The translations under genes and the position numbers were made by a program. A model generated the notes under the pieces. It was not told where the DNA came from and did no database searches. It saw only the letters and a list, made by a program, of their open reading frames with translations. From Candidatus Firestoneibacteriota bacterium (GTDB lineage: Bacteria > Oederibacteriota > D2-FULL-39-29 > CAIOVX01): 64,000 nt of DNA. The stretch is taken from contig CAIOVX010000084.1 of the NCBI GenBank assembly GCA_903861835.1, positions 1 to 64,000 on the forward strand, in the 5' to 3' direction. Of the stretch, positions 47,123-56,619 are shown piece after piece. Position 1 is the first letter of the stretch; each line of letters starts with the position of its first letter.

Positions 47123-49789
47123 ATGTCTTCTGAAATAAATCTTACCCCCATGATGAAACAGTACCGCGAGATTAAGGATAAATATCCTGACGCGATACTT
47201 TTCTTCAGGCTCGGTGATTTCTATGAGATGTTCTTCGAAGACGCGAAACTCGCGTCTTCTATACTCTCCATTGTGCTGACGAAAAGAGGGTCCAAGGGTC
47301 CTTCGGGAACGGGTATAGAAGTTCCGATGTGCGGCATTCCGTACCATTCCTCGCTGAACTATATAACCAGGCTGATAAAAAGCGGGCAGAAGGTGGCTGT
47401 CTGCGAGCAGGTGGAAGATCCAAAACTCGCTAAGGGCATTGTCAGAAGGGAAGTCGTAAAACTTATCACTCCGGGCACCGTAATAGACGACGCTTTGCTC
47501 AATGCAAAAACAAATAACTATCTCGCCGGGCTTTCGGTGTCAGGCGGGAAGGCGGGGCTGGCCTTCGCTGATATTTCAACGGGCGAGTTTTATGTCACGG
47601 AGCTTGAATGGACTGAGCCGCCCGAGGCCGTGCTTGAAGAACTCTCGCGCTTCCTGCCGTCTGAAGCTTTGCTGCCTGAGTCGCTTGAGAAAAGTTCTCC
47701 GGCTTTTACCGCAGCCCTGAAGGGAAGGGGTGTTCTTCTTAATTTTAAGGACGATTATGTTTTTGATCCGCTGCAGGCGGAGTCGCGGCTTAAAAAGCAT
47801 TTTAAAGTGGCCTCACTTGAAGGTTTCGGAATAAACGTAAACAGCCCGGCCCTCCCGGCCGCCGGAGCCGTGCTTGAATACCTGCTGGAAAGCCAGAAGA
47901 ACTCAATTTCCCACATAAACAGGCTGATTCCCTATAGCGCAGCCGGGCACATGATAATTGATGATTCCACGAGAAGGAATCTTGAACTGACCGAGAAAAT
48001 GACAGACGGCAGCCGCGAAGGCACGCTTTTCGGAGTTCTGGACAAGACGGTCACTTCCATGGGCGGCAGGCTGTTGCGTAAATGGATAATGGAACCGCTG
48101 CTATCCGTAGAAGGTGTGAACGAAAGGCTGGACGCTGTTCAGAAACTCAAAGAAGACGGAATCTTACGCGGAGAACTCCGGAAGCTGCTCTCGCAAATAA
48201 TTGATCTGGAACGGGCGGCGGGAAAGATAGGCTGCAGATCAATAAACCCCAAGGAGCTCATCGCGCTCAGGAACACGCTGGAGAAAGTGCCGGAACTTGC
48301 GGCAAGGCTTGCAGCAGCCGGCGCCTCCTTGCTTTCCAAAACAGCGGCGAAGCTAAATCCGCTTTCGACGGTCTCGTCCGAAATAATGAAGAGTATAAAC
48401 GAGGAGCCTCCCGTTTCTATTAAGGAAGGCGGAATATTCAGGGACGGCGTGAACCCCGAACTTGACAAACTGCGTTCCGCGAGCCGCGGGGGAAAGGACT
48501 GGATACTGGCATTTCAGGAGAAGGAGCGCAAACGCTCCGGGATTTCCACTCTCAAGGTGGGTTTCAATTCTGTCTTCGGCTACTATATAGAAATCAGCAG
48601 GGCCAACCTCTCTTCGGTTCCCGCCGATTACGCGAGAAAGCAGACCCTTGCTAACGCAGAAAGGTATATCACTCCGGAGCTTAAAGAATACGAGACGCTG
48701 GTGCTTTCCAGCGAAGAAAAAATAAGCGCTCTTGAACTCGGGCTCTTCATTGCGCTCAGGGAGCGCCTTAGCGCCTCAATACCCGCGCTTCAGGCAAACG
48801 CGGGCGCTGTTGCCGCGGCTGATACCCTGGCGACGCTGGCCGAGACTGCCGCTTCAAATAATTACAGCCGGCCTGTGATGGACGAGTCGGGCAGTCTCTC
48901 GATAAAAGGCGGAAGACATCCCGTAGTTGAGCTGCTGGTGAAAGGTGATTTTATTCCAAACGATACGGAACTTGACACCGAGACGCGCCAGCTAATAATC
49001 CTTACTGGTCCTAATATGGCGGGAAAATCAACCTACCTTCGTCAGACAGCGCTGATAACGCTTATGGCTCAGCTCGGTTCCTTTGTGCCGGCGGACAGCG
49101 CGGTTATAGGGATAGTAGACCGGATCTTTACCAGGGTAGGGGCTTCCGATAATATTGCGCTCGGGCATTCCACGTTTATGGTGGAGATGATAGAGACCGC
49201 AAATATTCTTAATAATGCCACCTCCAGGAGTCTCATAATTCTTGATGAAATAGGAAGGGGTACGGCTACCTTTGACGGGATAAGCATTGCCTGGGCGGTC
49301 GCGGAGTTTATAGCCACAGACAGCAAGCTCGGAGCAAAAACTCTTTTTGCGACGCACTTTTATGAACTCACGGAAATGGCATTGACAAGCTCGAGAGTGA
49401 GAAACTATAATATACTTGTTAAAGAAAAGAATGATGAAATAATCTTCTTAAGAAAGATTGTTGAGGGAGCGGCTGACAGGAGTTATGGTATTCAGGTTGC
49501 CAGGCTGGCCGGGCTTCCGAGAGAAGTCCTTGAAAGAGCGAAAGAAATTCTTCTAAACCTGGAAAAAGCCAATTACGATGAAGAGGGGCGCTCAAAGATA
49601 GGCGCCACCAGCATTATCACAACCCAGCTTCCCATGTTTGCCGATCCCCCCGAGGTAAAAAAAGCGCCTAAACCGGAAGTAACGCCGCAAGTAGTTAAGG
49701 ACTTAAGAGCGCTTGACATAGAAGGACTTACACCCATACAGGCATTGAACAAACTGGATGAATTAAAAAAGAAAGCAGACGGAAAGTAG
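47123..49789 (+). CDS. mutS: DNA mismatch repair protein MutS
   Basis: An 888-residue mismatch sensor of the MutS1 group. The mismatch-reading domain has the Phe-x-Glu motif in FRLGDFYEMFFEDA. The core and clamp follow, then the ATPase with Walker A GPNMAGKST (629-637), Walker B in IILDEIGRGTATFDG, and the C-terminal helix-turn-helix. A short C-terminal tail has the EGLTPIQALNKLDELK dimerisation element. All catalytic parts are present. ATG at 47123 follows TTGGAGAGTAG. No mutL is in the window. Confidence 0.97.
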   Translation: MSSEINLTPMMKQYREIKDKYPDAILFFRLGDFYEMFFEDAKLASSILSIVLTKRGSKGPSGTGIEVPMCGIPYHSSLNYITRLIKSGQKVAVCEQVEDPKLAKGIVRREVVKLITPGTVIDDALLNAKTNNYLAGLSVSGGKAGLAFADISTGEFYVTELEWTEPPEAVLEELSRFLPSEALLPESLEKSSPAFTAALKGRGVLLNFKDDYVFDPLQAESRLKKHFKVASLEGFGINVNSPALPAAGAVLEYLLESQKNSISHINRLIPYSAAGHMIIDDSTRRNLELTEKMTDGSREGTLFGVLDKTVTSMGGRLLRKWIMEPLLSVEGVNERLDAVQKLKEDGILRGELRKLLSQIIDLERAAGKIGCRSINPKELIALRNTLEKVPELAARLAAAGASLLSKTAAKLNPLSTVSSEIMKSINEEPPVSIKEGGIFRDGVNPELDKLRSASRGGKDWILAFQEKERKRSGISTLKVGFNSVFGYYIEISRANLSSVPADYARKQTLANAERYITPELKEYETLVLSSEEKISALELGLFIALRERLSASIPALQANAGAVAAADTLATLAETAASNNYSRPVMDESGSLSIKGGRHPVVELLVKGDFIPNDTELDTETRQLIILTGPNMAGKSTYLRQTALITLMAQLGSFVPADSAVIGIVDRIFTRVGASDNIALGHSTFMVEMIETANILNNATSRSLIILDEIGRGTATFDGISIAWAVAEFIATDSKLGAKTLFATHFYELTEMALTSSRVRNYNILVKEKNDEIIFLRKIVEGAADRSYGIQVARLAGLPREVLERAKEILLNLEKANYDEEGRSKIGATSIITTQLPMFADPPEVKKAPKPEVTPQVVKDLRALDIEGLTPIQALNKLDELKKKADGK

Positions 49790-49867
49790 GGGAACAAAAA
49801 GGCTTAATTTTGTGTCATAATCGGAAGCTTTGCCAAATTAAACGGTTTCACTTTACCAGGAGGGACC

Positions 49868-50797
49868 TTGATCAAAGTATCCAAGCTGACCAAGTATTAC
49901 GGCCCGACGAGAGCGGTTGAGGATGTCACCTTTGAGGCTGAAAAAGGCGAAATCATCGGCCTGCTTGGTCCAAACGGCGCCGGCAAGACCACTATTATGA
50001 GGATGCTGACGGGGTATTTTGCCCCGACTTCCGGCACAGCGAAAGTAGCAGGTTTCGACATAATAGAAGAGCCGATGGAAGTAAAGAAGCGGCTCGGGTA
50101 TCTCCCGGAAATTCTTCCGCTCTACTATGAAATGGTAGTCTCGGACTATCTTGAGTTTGTCGCAGAGATTAAAGGTATACCTTTCAAGGAACGCAGGGCG
50201 AAGGTGGCAAAGGCGCTTGATCTTGCAAGAATAGAAGACGTAAAGCACAGGATTATCGGCCGGCTCTCACGCGGCTACAAGCAGAGGGTCGGCTTGTCGC
50301 AGGCGCTGCTCAGCGATCCGGAAGTTCTTATCCTTGACGAGCCGACCATCGGGCTTGATCCTAAGCAGATAATCGAAATTAGAGAACTTATCAAAAGCCT
50401 GGGCGGTTCCAGGACGGTGCTTTTAAGCAGCCACATACTTCCCGAAGTCAGTATGACCTGCGAGAAGATAATTATCATCAACAAGGGCAGGGTCGCGGCC
50501 ATTAGCGACAAGGCAACAATCGAAGGCAAGGACCGTGTTTTGCTTAAAGTTAAAGGCGATCCGGAAAAAGCCGCAGCAGCGCTCTCCAAAGTCAAATCAA
50601 TCGTGAGCATTGAGCAAGCCAAAGAAGGTCCTTATGCGGTTCTTACGCTTGAAGGCGAGGGCAAAGCGGATATCAGAGAAGACATCTTTAAAGCGGTCGT
50701 CGAGTCAGGTTTGGTTCTGGTTGAAATGAAACTGGCCTCCCATAGTCTGGAAGAGGTATTTCTTAAATATACCGCCAAAGAGGAGGACGCCCGATAA
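49868..50797 (+). CDS. ABC transporter ATP-binding protein (GldA type)
   Basis: A 309-residue ATPase. The start is TTG at 49868 after CCAGGAGGGA. Walker A is GPNGAGKTT starting at residue 34; the signature is LSRGYKQRVGL; Walker B with Glu is LILDEPTIGLDP; the H loop is in LLSSHILPEV. A C-terminal extension of about 90 residues is typical of ABC-2 exporters. It is the first gene of a four-gene unit (ATPase, permease, GldG-like, DUF4340), an arrangement found in gliding bacteria and in many non-gliding ones. It overlaps the permease gene by one base. Confidence 0.92.
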   Translation: MIKVSKLTKYYGPTRAVEDVTFEAEKGEIIGLLGPNGAGKTTIMRMLTGYFAPTSGTAKVAGFDIIEEPMEVKKRLGYLPEILPLYYEMVVSDYLEFVAEIKGIPFKERRAKVAKALDLARIEDVKHRIIGRLSRGYKQRVGLSQALLSDPEVLILDEPTIGLDPKQIIEIRELIKSLGGSRTVLLSSHILPEVSMTCEKIIIINKGRVAAISDKATIEGKDRVLLKVKGDPEKAAAALSKVKSIVSIEQAKEGPYAVLTLEGEGKADIREDIFKAVVESGLVLVEMKLASHSLEEVFLKYTAKEEDAR

Positions 50798-51507
50798 TGA
50801 ACGCCATCTGGTCTATCTCGAAAAGAGAATTGAGAAACTACTTTGTCTCTCCCATAGCCTATATTATCCTGGCCGTCTTCTTTATCATCTGCGGTCTTTT
50901 CGGGTACATAGTTTATGTCGCCAAGGCGCCTTACGCGCAGGTCATATACATTGTCAGCTTAATGACGAACATCTTTATGTTTTTAAGCCCGATGCTGACG
51001 ATGCGCCTGCTCTCCGAGGAGAAAAAACAGGGAACCATGGAACTGCTTTACACCTCGCCGCTTACCATTACGGAGATAGTGCTGGGAAAGTATCTCGGAG
51101 CCGTGCTCTTCTTCGGCGTGCTCTTCCTTATCTCGCTGGAGTTTCCGATATTCCTGCTGCTCTACGGCAAACCTGATATTCCGGTAATGCTGGTTTCACT
51201 GCTGGGATTCGCGCTTGTCGGCTGCACGCTTATCTCTATGGGCATGTTCGCGTCTTCTCTCGCCGAGAGCCAGGTGGTTTCGGCGATTATAGGTTTCGCG
51301 CTCGTGATAGTGTTCTGGGTAATGGAATTCTTCTCAAGCGCGGTCTCCGGCAGCGTCGGGAACTGGCTCGCGACTCTGTCTCTCAGCAAACATCTGGAAT
51401 CATTCAGCAAAGGCGTATTGGACGGCGGGGACGTTTTCTTCTTCGCTGCCATGAGCTTTATGTTTGTATTTCTTACAATCAGGCGCTTAGACTGGAAACG
51501 CTGGTAG
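50797..51507 (+). CDS. ABC-2 permease (GldF type)
   Basis: A 236-residue integral membrane protein with six hydrophobic segments. It begins IWSISKRELRNYFVSPIAYI, the typical opening of this permease family. RLLSEEKKQGTMELLYTSPL marks the cytoplasmic loop that contacts the ATPase. It acts with the preceding ATPase as an exporter of unknown substrate. ATG at 50797 overlaps the last base of the previous stop. Confidence 0.92.
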   Translation: MNAIWSISKRELRNYFVSPIAYIILAVFFIICGLFGYIVYVAKAPYAQVIYIVSLMTNIFMFLSPMLTMRLLSEEKKQGTMELLYTSPLTITEIVLGKYLGAVLFFGVLFLISLEFPIFLLLYGKPDIPVMLVSLLGFALVGCTLISMGMFASSLAESQVVSAIIGFALVIVFWVMEFFSSAVSGSVGNWLATLSLSKHLESFSKGVLDGGDVFFFAAMSFMFVFLTIRRLDWKRW

Positions 51508-51524
51508 AAGGGGGCATATAAAAA

Positions 51525-53039
51525 GTGAAAAAAATACTTGAGGCCTTAAAAAACTTTATAAAGAACAGAGACCTGAGGTTCGGTTTGTCGGCCGTGTTTC
51601 TTACACTGGCTACGCTCTGCATTATCTGGTTCGCCGGCAAGTTACTTTCCGACAGTCCGCTGCGCCTTGACTTGACGGAGAACAAGATCTACAGCCTGTC
51701 AGACCAGACCAAGAGGGTCATGAAAGAACTGAAGGCCGAAGTGAAAGCGACGGCCTTTGTAAGGAAACTGGGGACGGAAGCCAAATATATAGAATATATG
51801 CTCACGGAAATGGGGCGTAATTCAAAGAAGTTCAAATTTGAGATTATAGATATAGACGTGGATCAGGTAAAGTGGCAGAAATATATGATTGGCGAGGCCA
51901 ATATCGTTGTTTTTGAGACCGGGGAAAACCCGGCGGAGGCGCAGGGCGCGGCGCAGAAAGACAAGAAGCCGGCTCCCTATAAACGCAAGGATGTGAAGCA
52001 GCAGGATATTTTCCAGGTTGACCCGTACAATCCGCAGAAGGCAGAGCCGAAAGGCGAGCAGGCTTTCATAAATGCCGTGTATTCTCTGACGGAAGATAAA
52101 CAGCGCGTCGTCTATTTTAGCGAAGGGCACAAGGAACTGAGTATAGGACTGGCCGACAGGAACGGGCTCTCTGAACTGGCAAATTACCTGAAGACGGAGA
52201 ACTACTATATCAAGACCGTAAAGATAGCGGCGGAAGGCGGAGTTCCCGAGGACTGCGATCTTTTAGTCGTGGCCGGACCGCTTAATCCTTTCTTCGACAA
52301 GGAAGCTGATGCGGTAAAAAGTTATCTACGGAACGGAGGGAGAGCAGTATTTATGCTTAATCCGGATACCTGCAGCGGTCTTGAGAAAACTCTGGAATAC
52401 TGGAATATAAAACTTGAGAAGGGAGTGATACTTGACAAGCGCTCCTTCTTTCAGCCGGTGCTTCCCATCCCCTCATATAAGATACACCCGATAACGAGTC
52501 CTCTGAACAAGGATCAGGTGCCGTTGATTCTCCCGTACTCCAGGGGTATATCCGACATTAAGGCGAAACTAGACCCCCGGGTTGTTTCCAGGGACGATTT
52601 ACTGGTGAGTTCCGAATCAAGCTGGGCTGCGGCTGAACTTAAAAACGGCGAGAAGCCTTCGTTCAAAGAAGGGCGTGACATTAAGGGGCCTCTTGCCCTG
52701 GCGGTAGCAGTTTCGGAATTTGTTAAGACGGACCCGAAGAAAGCGCCGATAGACGCTGAGGCCAAAGAGACCCAGTTTGTTGTTGTCGGTTCCAGTTTTT
52801 TCATTTCCAACCAATGGCTGACCCAGTCAAGGGGGAATCTCGATTTCTTTATTAATTCCATCAACTGGATGCTGAAACAGGAGAACAAAATATCCATCCG
52901 GCCGGCCGCGGATGACTTGAAGCGCCTTGAGATAACGCCTCTAAGGGCAAATATCATGTTTCTGGCAGTGGTTGTGCTTGTCCCGCTTGCCGTTATCTCC
53001 GCCGGAATATTTGTCTGGCTGAAGAGAAGGTCTAAGTAA
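51525..53039 (+). CDS. GldG-like ABC-associated protein
   Basis: A 504-residue protein with one N-terminal and one C-terminal membrane helix. The start is GTG at 51525 after GAAGGGGGC. It has the usual opening DLTENKIYSLSDQTKRVMKE and the central TEDKQRVVYFSEGHKE. The large extracytoplasmic part shows the fold of sugar-binding-like GldG proteins. It carries a Lys/Ala/Gln-rich insert near residue 145 (AQGAAQKDKKPAPYKRKDVK). It is the third gene of the ABC unit. It probably forms the outer part of the transporter complex. Confidence 0.88.
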   Translation: MKKILEALKNFIKNRDLRFGLSAVFLTLATLCIIWFAGKLLSDSPLRLDLTENKIYSLSDQTKRVMKELKAEVKATAFVRKLGTEAKYIEYMLTEMGRNSKKFKFEIIDIDVDQVKWQKYMIGEANIVVFETGENPAEAQGAAQKDKKPAPYKRKDVKQQDIFQVDPYNPQKAEPKGEQAFINAVYSLTEDKQRVVYFSEGHKELSIGLADRNGLSELANYLKTENYYIKTVKIAAEGGVPEDCDLLVVAGPLNPFFDKEADAVKSYLRNGGRAVFMLNPDTCSGLEKTLEYWNIKLEKGVILDKRSFFQPVLPIPSYKIHPITSPLNKDQVPLILPYSRGISDIKAKLDPRVVSRDDLLVSSESSWAAAELKNGEKPSFKEGRDIKGPLALAVAVSEFVKTDPKKAPIDAEAKETQFVVVGSSFFISNQWLTQSRGNLDFFINSINWMLKQENKISIRPAADDLKRLEITPLRANIMFLAVVVLVPLAVISAGIFVWLKRRSK

Positions 53040-53078
53040 CGCCGGTCTGCGAAAAGAAATATTGAAACGGAGGAAAAG

Positions 53079-54425
53079 ATGAGCCGTAAGAAAAACAGAT
53101 TCCTCGGAACCTATATAGTCGTCGGGATAGCTGTTCTGCTCGGCGTTTATGTCTACCAGTCTGAAAAAGGCGGCCGGGTTGACAGGTCTGCCGTGCGTAT
53201 ATTTGATGTTGATAAAGAAGATATTACCGGAATAGAACTGTCCAATGTTGCGGATAACACTTTGATCTCGTTGCAAAAGAGCGGCAAGAATTGGAAAATG
53301 CTCAAGCCGGGTGATTATGAGCTTGACAAGGGCGAAGTGGAAGGTCTGGTCAATAATATTGCCGACCTGCGGGTTGAACGGAAGGTCAAAGAGAACGTAA
53401 CTGACTTTGCTGCCTACGGTCTTGACAAACCCTCCTACAAAGCGGCTTTCATAGAGAAGGGCAAAAGACGCGTTTATCTGATCGGCAACAAGAACCCGAC
53501 GCAGGTTTCATATTATGTGATAGACGAGTCCGGCAAGGACCTTTACACGGCTTTCAATTATAGCGTAGAAAACCTGAAGAAAGACTTGAAGAGCCTTCGC
53601 AAAAAATATTTAACCGACCTGGAACCGGAAAAACTAACGGCACTTTCCATAAAGCTCGATACGAAAGAGGTTAATCTTGAGAAGACGGGAGATAAATGGT
53701 TCATAAGTCCGTATAATTATGAATGCGACAAGACCGCTGTGAGCGACCTTATCGATCGCGTCAAGAATCTCAAGGCTATTGATTTTATCGAGGACGCGCC
53801 TAAGTCGCAGGTGAAATACGGGCTGGAGTCGCCCAGGGTCATAATAACCGCTGTTTCCGGCGCCGAGAAGGTAGTCATACTGGTCGGAAAGAAAGTGGCG
53901 GAGAAGGAAGAGGATTATGTAAAGGTTGGCGGCAAAGCGGCCGTTTACTCCGTTGACCGGTATTTTACGCAGAGTTTCAATAAAACCTATAACGATTTCA
54001 GAAGCAAGAACCTGCTCGTTTTAAAACCGGCTGAGATAACTGCCGTAGAAATTGAAAAAGGCGGGAAAAAAATAGCTGTCTCGAAGGACAAGTCGGGTAA
54101 ATTTAAGTTGGATAAACCCTATAATAAACCTGCTGATCTTCAGGTGCTTGACCTTGTCAATTGCCTTTCCTCGTTGACGGCGCAGAAATTTACGGACGAC
54201 TCCGGCAAGAGATTTGAGAAATACGGCTTGAAAGTCCCAACTGCTTCCGTAGCGCTTTACGCGCAGACAGGGGGCGAGAAGAAACTTAAGGCTAAGCTGC
54301 TTCTTGGCTCCGCCGAGAAAGACGACCTGTATGTAAGGTTCGATGGAGAGGAACCGGTTTTTGCAGTTTCAAAAGCGCTTCTTGATAAATTAACAGTTTT
54401 GGATAGTATTGCAAAAGCCAAGTAA
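53079..54425 (+). CDS. DUF4340 protein, partner of the GldG-type ABC system
   Basis: A 448-residue protein with one N-terminal membrane helix (GTYIVVGIAVLLGVYVY). The rest is made of DUF4340 repeats, each with the pattern W.....YECD, VSDLIDRVKNLKAIDFIED and YGLESPRVIIT. DUF4340 proteins regularly follow GldG-like genes, but their job is not known. ATG at 53079 follows ACGGAGG. It is separated from the GldG-like gene by 39 bp in the same operon. Confidence 0.88.
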   Translation: MSRKKNRFLGTYIVVGIAVLLGVYVYQSEKGGRVDRSAVRIFDVDKEDITGIELSNVADNTLISLQKSGKNWKMLKPGDYELDKGEVEGLVNNIADLRVERKVKENVTDFAAYGLDKPSYKAAFIEKGKRRVYLIGNKNPTQVSYYVIDESGKDLYTAFNYSVENLKKDLKSLRKKYLTDLEPEKLTALSIKLDTKEVNLEKTGDKWFISPYNYECDKTAVSDLIDRVKNLKAIDFIEDAPKSQVKYGLESPRVIITAVSGAEKVVILVGKKVAEKEEDYVKVGGKAAVYSVDRYFTQSFNKTYNDFRSKNLLVLKPAEITAVEIEKGGKKIAVSKDKSGKFKLDKPYNKPADLQVLDLVNCLSSLTAQKFTDDSGKRFEKYGLKVPTASVALYAQTGGEKKLKAKLLLGSAEKDDLYVRFDGEEPVFAVSKALLDKLTVLDSIAKAK

Positions 54426-54462
54426 AATGGAGTTAGGTTTAAGAATGAAAGCCGGAGGCTGA

Positions 54463-55443
54463 ATGGACAGGTACATTGCTGTTTTTCTTTGTGCTGTGGT
54501 TTTTTCCGGTTGTGCCGCGCAGAAAGATATAATTAAGGACAATAAAGCTGTTTTAGCTGCTGCATCGGCTATTGAGCTGGCAAAACAGGATGCAGCGGCC
54601 GCGCGCGAAGCCGGAGCGGAAAAGTCAGCGAAGGACCTCCTGGCTTCCGCAGAAGAAAAAATTGCAGTGGCTGAAGACGCTTTTACAAAGGCCGACTATC
54701 AGGTAGCAACGGTATTTGCCGGCAAGGCAGACGCGGACGCGCTAAAGGCGAAGGACAGAGCCCTTGCCACAAAGGCGCTAAATGACGCCGGTGACGATGT
54801 GCGGCGCGCGAAAGAAGGCGGCGCGGAAAAAGAAACCAACGGTTTTGTCGCCTCGGCGGAAGAACTCCTTGGGAAAGCACGGGCGGCATTCGCGCTCGAA
54901 GATTATAAAAAGGCGGCGGAGTTTGCCTCCTTGGCTTCAGAAAAAGCGCGGGAGGCACTGCGGCTTCTTGAATTGAGCGGCAAAGTTTTGGCGCTGATAA
55001 AGGAAGCCGAGACCGCTATCGCCGATGCTTTGAAAGAGGGCGCCGGGAAAAAGGCTCCGGAATTGCTCGGCTCCGCGCAAGGAAATTATGACGCGGCGGT
55101 AAAGAGCAACGGCAGCGGAGACTATGTGAATGCGATTTCTCTCGCCTCAAAGGCGCTGGATGACGCGAAGGCGGCGCTTTCGGCTTGCGCGGCGGTACGA
55201 ACTCCGGAATATATAGTTAGAAAAGGGGACTGTCTGTGGCGGATCTCTGCAAAAAAAGAAGTTTATGACGACCCTTTTCTGTGGCCGATGATACTGAAGG
55301 CTAATTCAGATAAGATTTCAGATCCGGACTTGATATATCCGCAGCAGGACTTTATCCTGCCGGCTTTGGCGGGAGAAGGAGCTAAGGATTCTGCCAGAAA
55401 AGACGCGCTAAAGCACATCAGCGAAAAAAAGAAAGGCAAATAG
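54463..55443 (+). CDS. Lipoprotein with helical repeats and C-terminal LysM domain
   Basis: A 326-residue lipoprotein. The lipobox is FSGC. Three helical repeats of about 65 residues (cores AAAREAGAEKSAKDLLASAE, VRRAKEGGAEKETNGFVASA and IADALKEGAGKKAPELLGSA) form a coiled, Ala-rich rod of the DUF4398 kind. A LysM-type domain follows near the end, YIVRKGDCLWRISAKKEVYD, and binds peptidoglycan glycan. It is probably an outer-membrane lipoprotein that bridges to the cell wall. ATG at 54463 is 37 bp after the DUF4340 gene. Confidence 0.85.
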   Translation: MDRYIAVFLCAVVFSGCAAQKDIIKDNKAVLAAASAIELAKQDAAAAREAGAEKSAKDLLASAEEKIAVAEDAFTKADYQVATVFAGKADADALKAKDRALATKALNDAGDDVRRAKEGGAEKETNGFVASAEELLGKARAAFALEDYKKAAEFASLASEKAREALRLLELSGKVLALIKEAETAIADALKEGAGKKAPELLGSAQGNYDAAVKSNGSGDYVNAISLASKALDDAKAALSACAAVRTPEYIVRKGDCLWRISAKKEVYDDPFLWPMILKANSDKISDPDLIYPQQDFILPALAGEGAKDSARKDALKHISEKKKGK

Positions 55444-55470
55444 CCGGAAGTAACCGGCAAGGACAAGGCC

Positions 55471-56619
55471 ATGGATAAGGGATCCCTGTTACTGAAAAAC
55501 TGCAGGGTTTTTGCGCCTGAGGAAATGAAAGGAAGGAAAGATATCCTGATGATTGACGGCAGGATAAAGAAGATCGCGCCTAAGATACGCTTGCAGGACG
55601 GTATTCCTGTCATAGATTGCAAGGGCAGGATTGCGGCCCCGGGTTTTATTGACCTGCATATTCACGGTGCCGGCGGGGCGGATGATATGGCGGACACAGG
55701 CGGAGCGCTTCAGACCATGTCTTTGACCATTGCCCGGGCCGGCGTCACCTCTTTCCTGGCAACCGCCGTTGCGGCGCCTATAAAAGAGAATAAGTATCTA
55801 AGTCAGATAGGGGAAGCGGTTAAGGCAGGTTTGCCCGGGGCGCAAGTGCTGGGTACTCACATAGAAGGGCCGTTCATAAACGTTACGAAGAGAGGAATGA
55901 TAAGGGCCGATACCATTCACAGGTCCTCGCTTAAGCTTTTGAAACAGCTAATCAAAGAATCTGGCGATACTATCAGAATGCTGACTGTCGCTCCGGAGAT
56001 ACCGGGCAACATAGAACTCATCAGGTATATGAAGAAGCATAATATAGTTGCTTCTCTGGGGCATACTATCGCCTCCTATGCGCAATCTATGGAGGGAATA
56101 AAGGCAGGCATAACCCAGGCAACCCATATTTTCAACGCAATGACAGGCTTAAATCACAGGGAGCCCGGGGCCCCGGGAGCAATATTTGACAGCGAGACGG
56201 TAGCAGCCCAGCTGATAGTTGACGGCAAGCACATCAGCCCGACTGTCATCAGGATGATCTACAAACTGCTGCCTCCGGAGCGTATCTGTATAATTACCGA
56301 CAGCATGCCCGATCAGGGCCTCACGGACGGGCATTATAAATTTTACGGGACGGAATATGACAGCGTAGACGGCACCTGCTATTATAAAGACGGCACGCTG
56401 GTAGGAACCGCGGTAGCCCTGAATGAAATGGGCAGAAGATTTATGAAATACACCGGGGCCACACTCGAAGAGGTGCTTACGATGCTTTCCTGGTCGTCAG
56501 CCAAGTCACTCGGGCTTAAGAAGGGAAGGATAATTGCGGGATACGACGCCGATGTGGTCATTACAGACGAAAAGCTGAAAATTTACGGGACGGTGGTCAA
56601 GGGTCGGTTGGTGGTCTGA
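55471..56619 (+). CDS. nagA: N-acetylglucosamine-6-phosphate deacetylase
   Basis: A 382-residue amidohydrolase. The metal-site elements are FIDLHIHGAGGADDM, HIEGPFIN, and HIFNAMTGLNHREPG with the substrate-binding Asn/His. The last third has the catalytic Asp in ITDSMPDQGL. It removes acetate from GlcNAc-6-P on the way to glucosamine-6-P in amino-sugar recycling. Length is normal. No nagB or nagE is next to it. ATG at 55471 follows the LysM gene by 28 bp. The next gene starts right at its stop codon. Confidence 0.92.
   Translation: MDKGSLLLKNCRVFAPEEMKGRKDILMIDGRIKKIAPKIRLQDGIPVIDCKGRIAAPGFIDLHIHGAGGADDMADTGGALQTMSLTIARAGVTSFLATAVAAPIKENKYLSQIGEAVKAGLPGAQVLGTHIEGPFINVTKRGMIRADTIHRSSLKLLKQLIKESGDTIRMLTVAPEIPGNIELIRYMKKHNIVASLGHTIASYAQSMEGIKAGITQATHIFNAMTGLNHREPGAPGAIFDSETVAAQLIVDGKHISPTVIRMIYKLLPPERICIITDSMPDQGLTDGHYKFYGTEYDSVDGTCYYKDGTLVGTAVALNEMGRRFMKYTGATLEEVLTMLSWSSAKSLGLKKGRIIAGYDADVVITDEKLKIYGTVVKGRLVV

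Noticed and set aside
49868-54425. Gliding-motility locus
   Set aside because: ATPase-permease-GldG-DUF4340 sets occur in many non-gliding bacteria and no other gld or spr genes are present; only the transporter is called.
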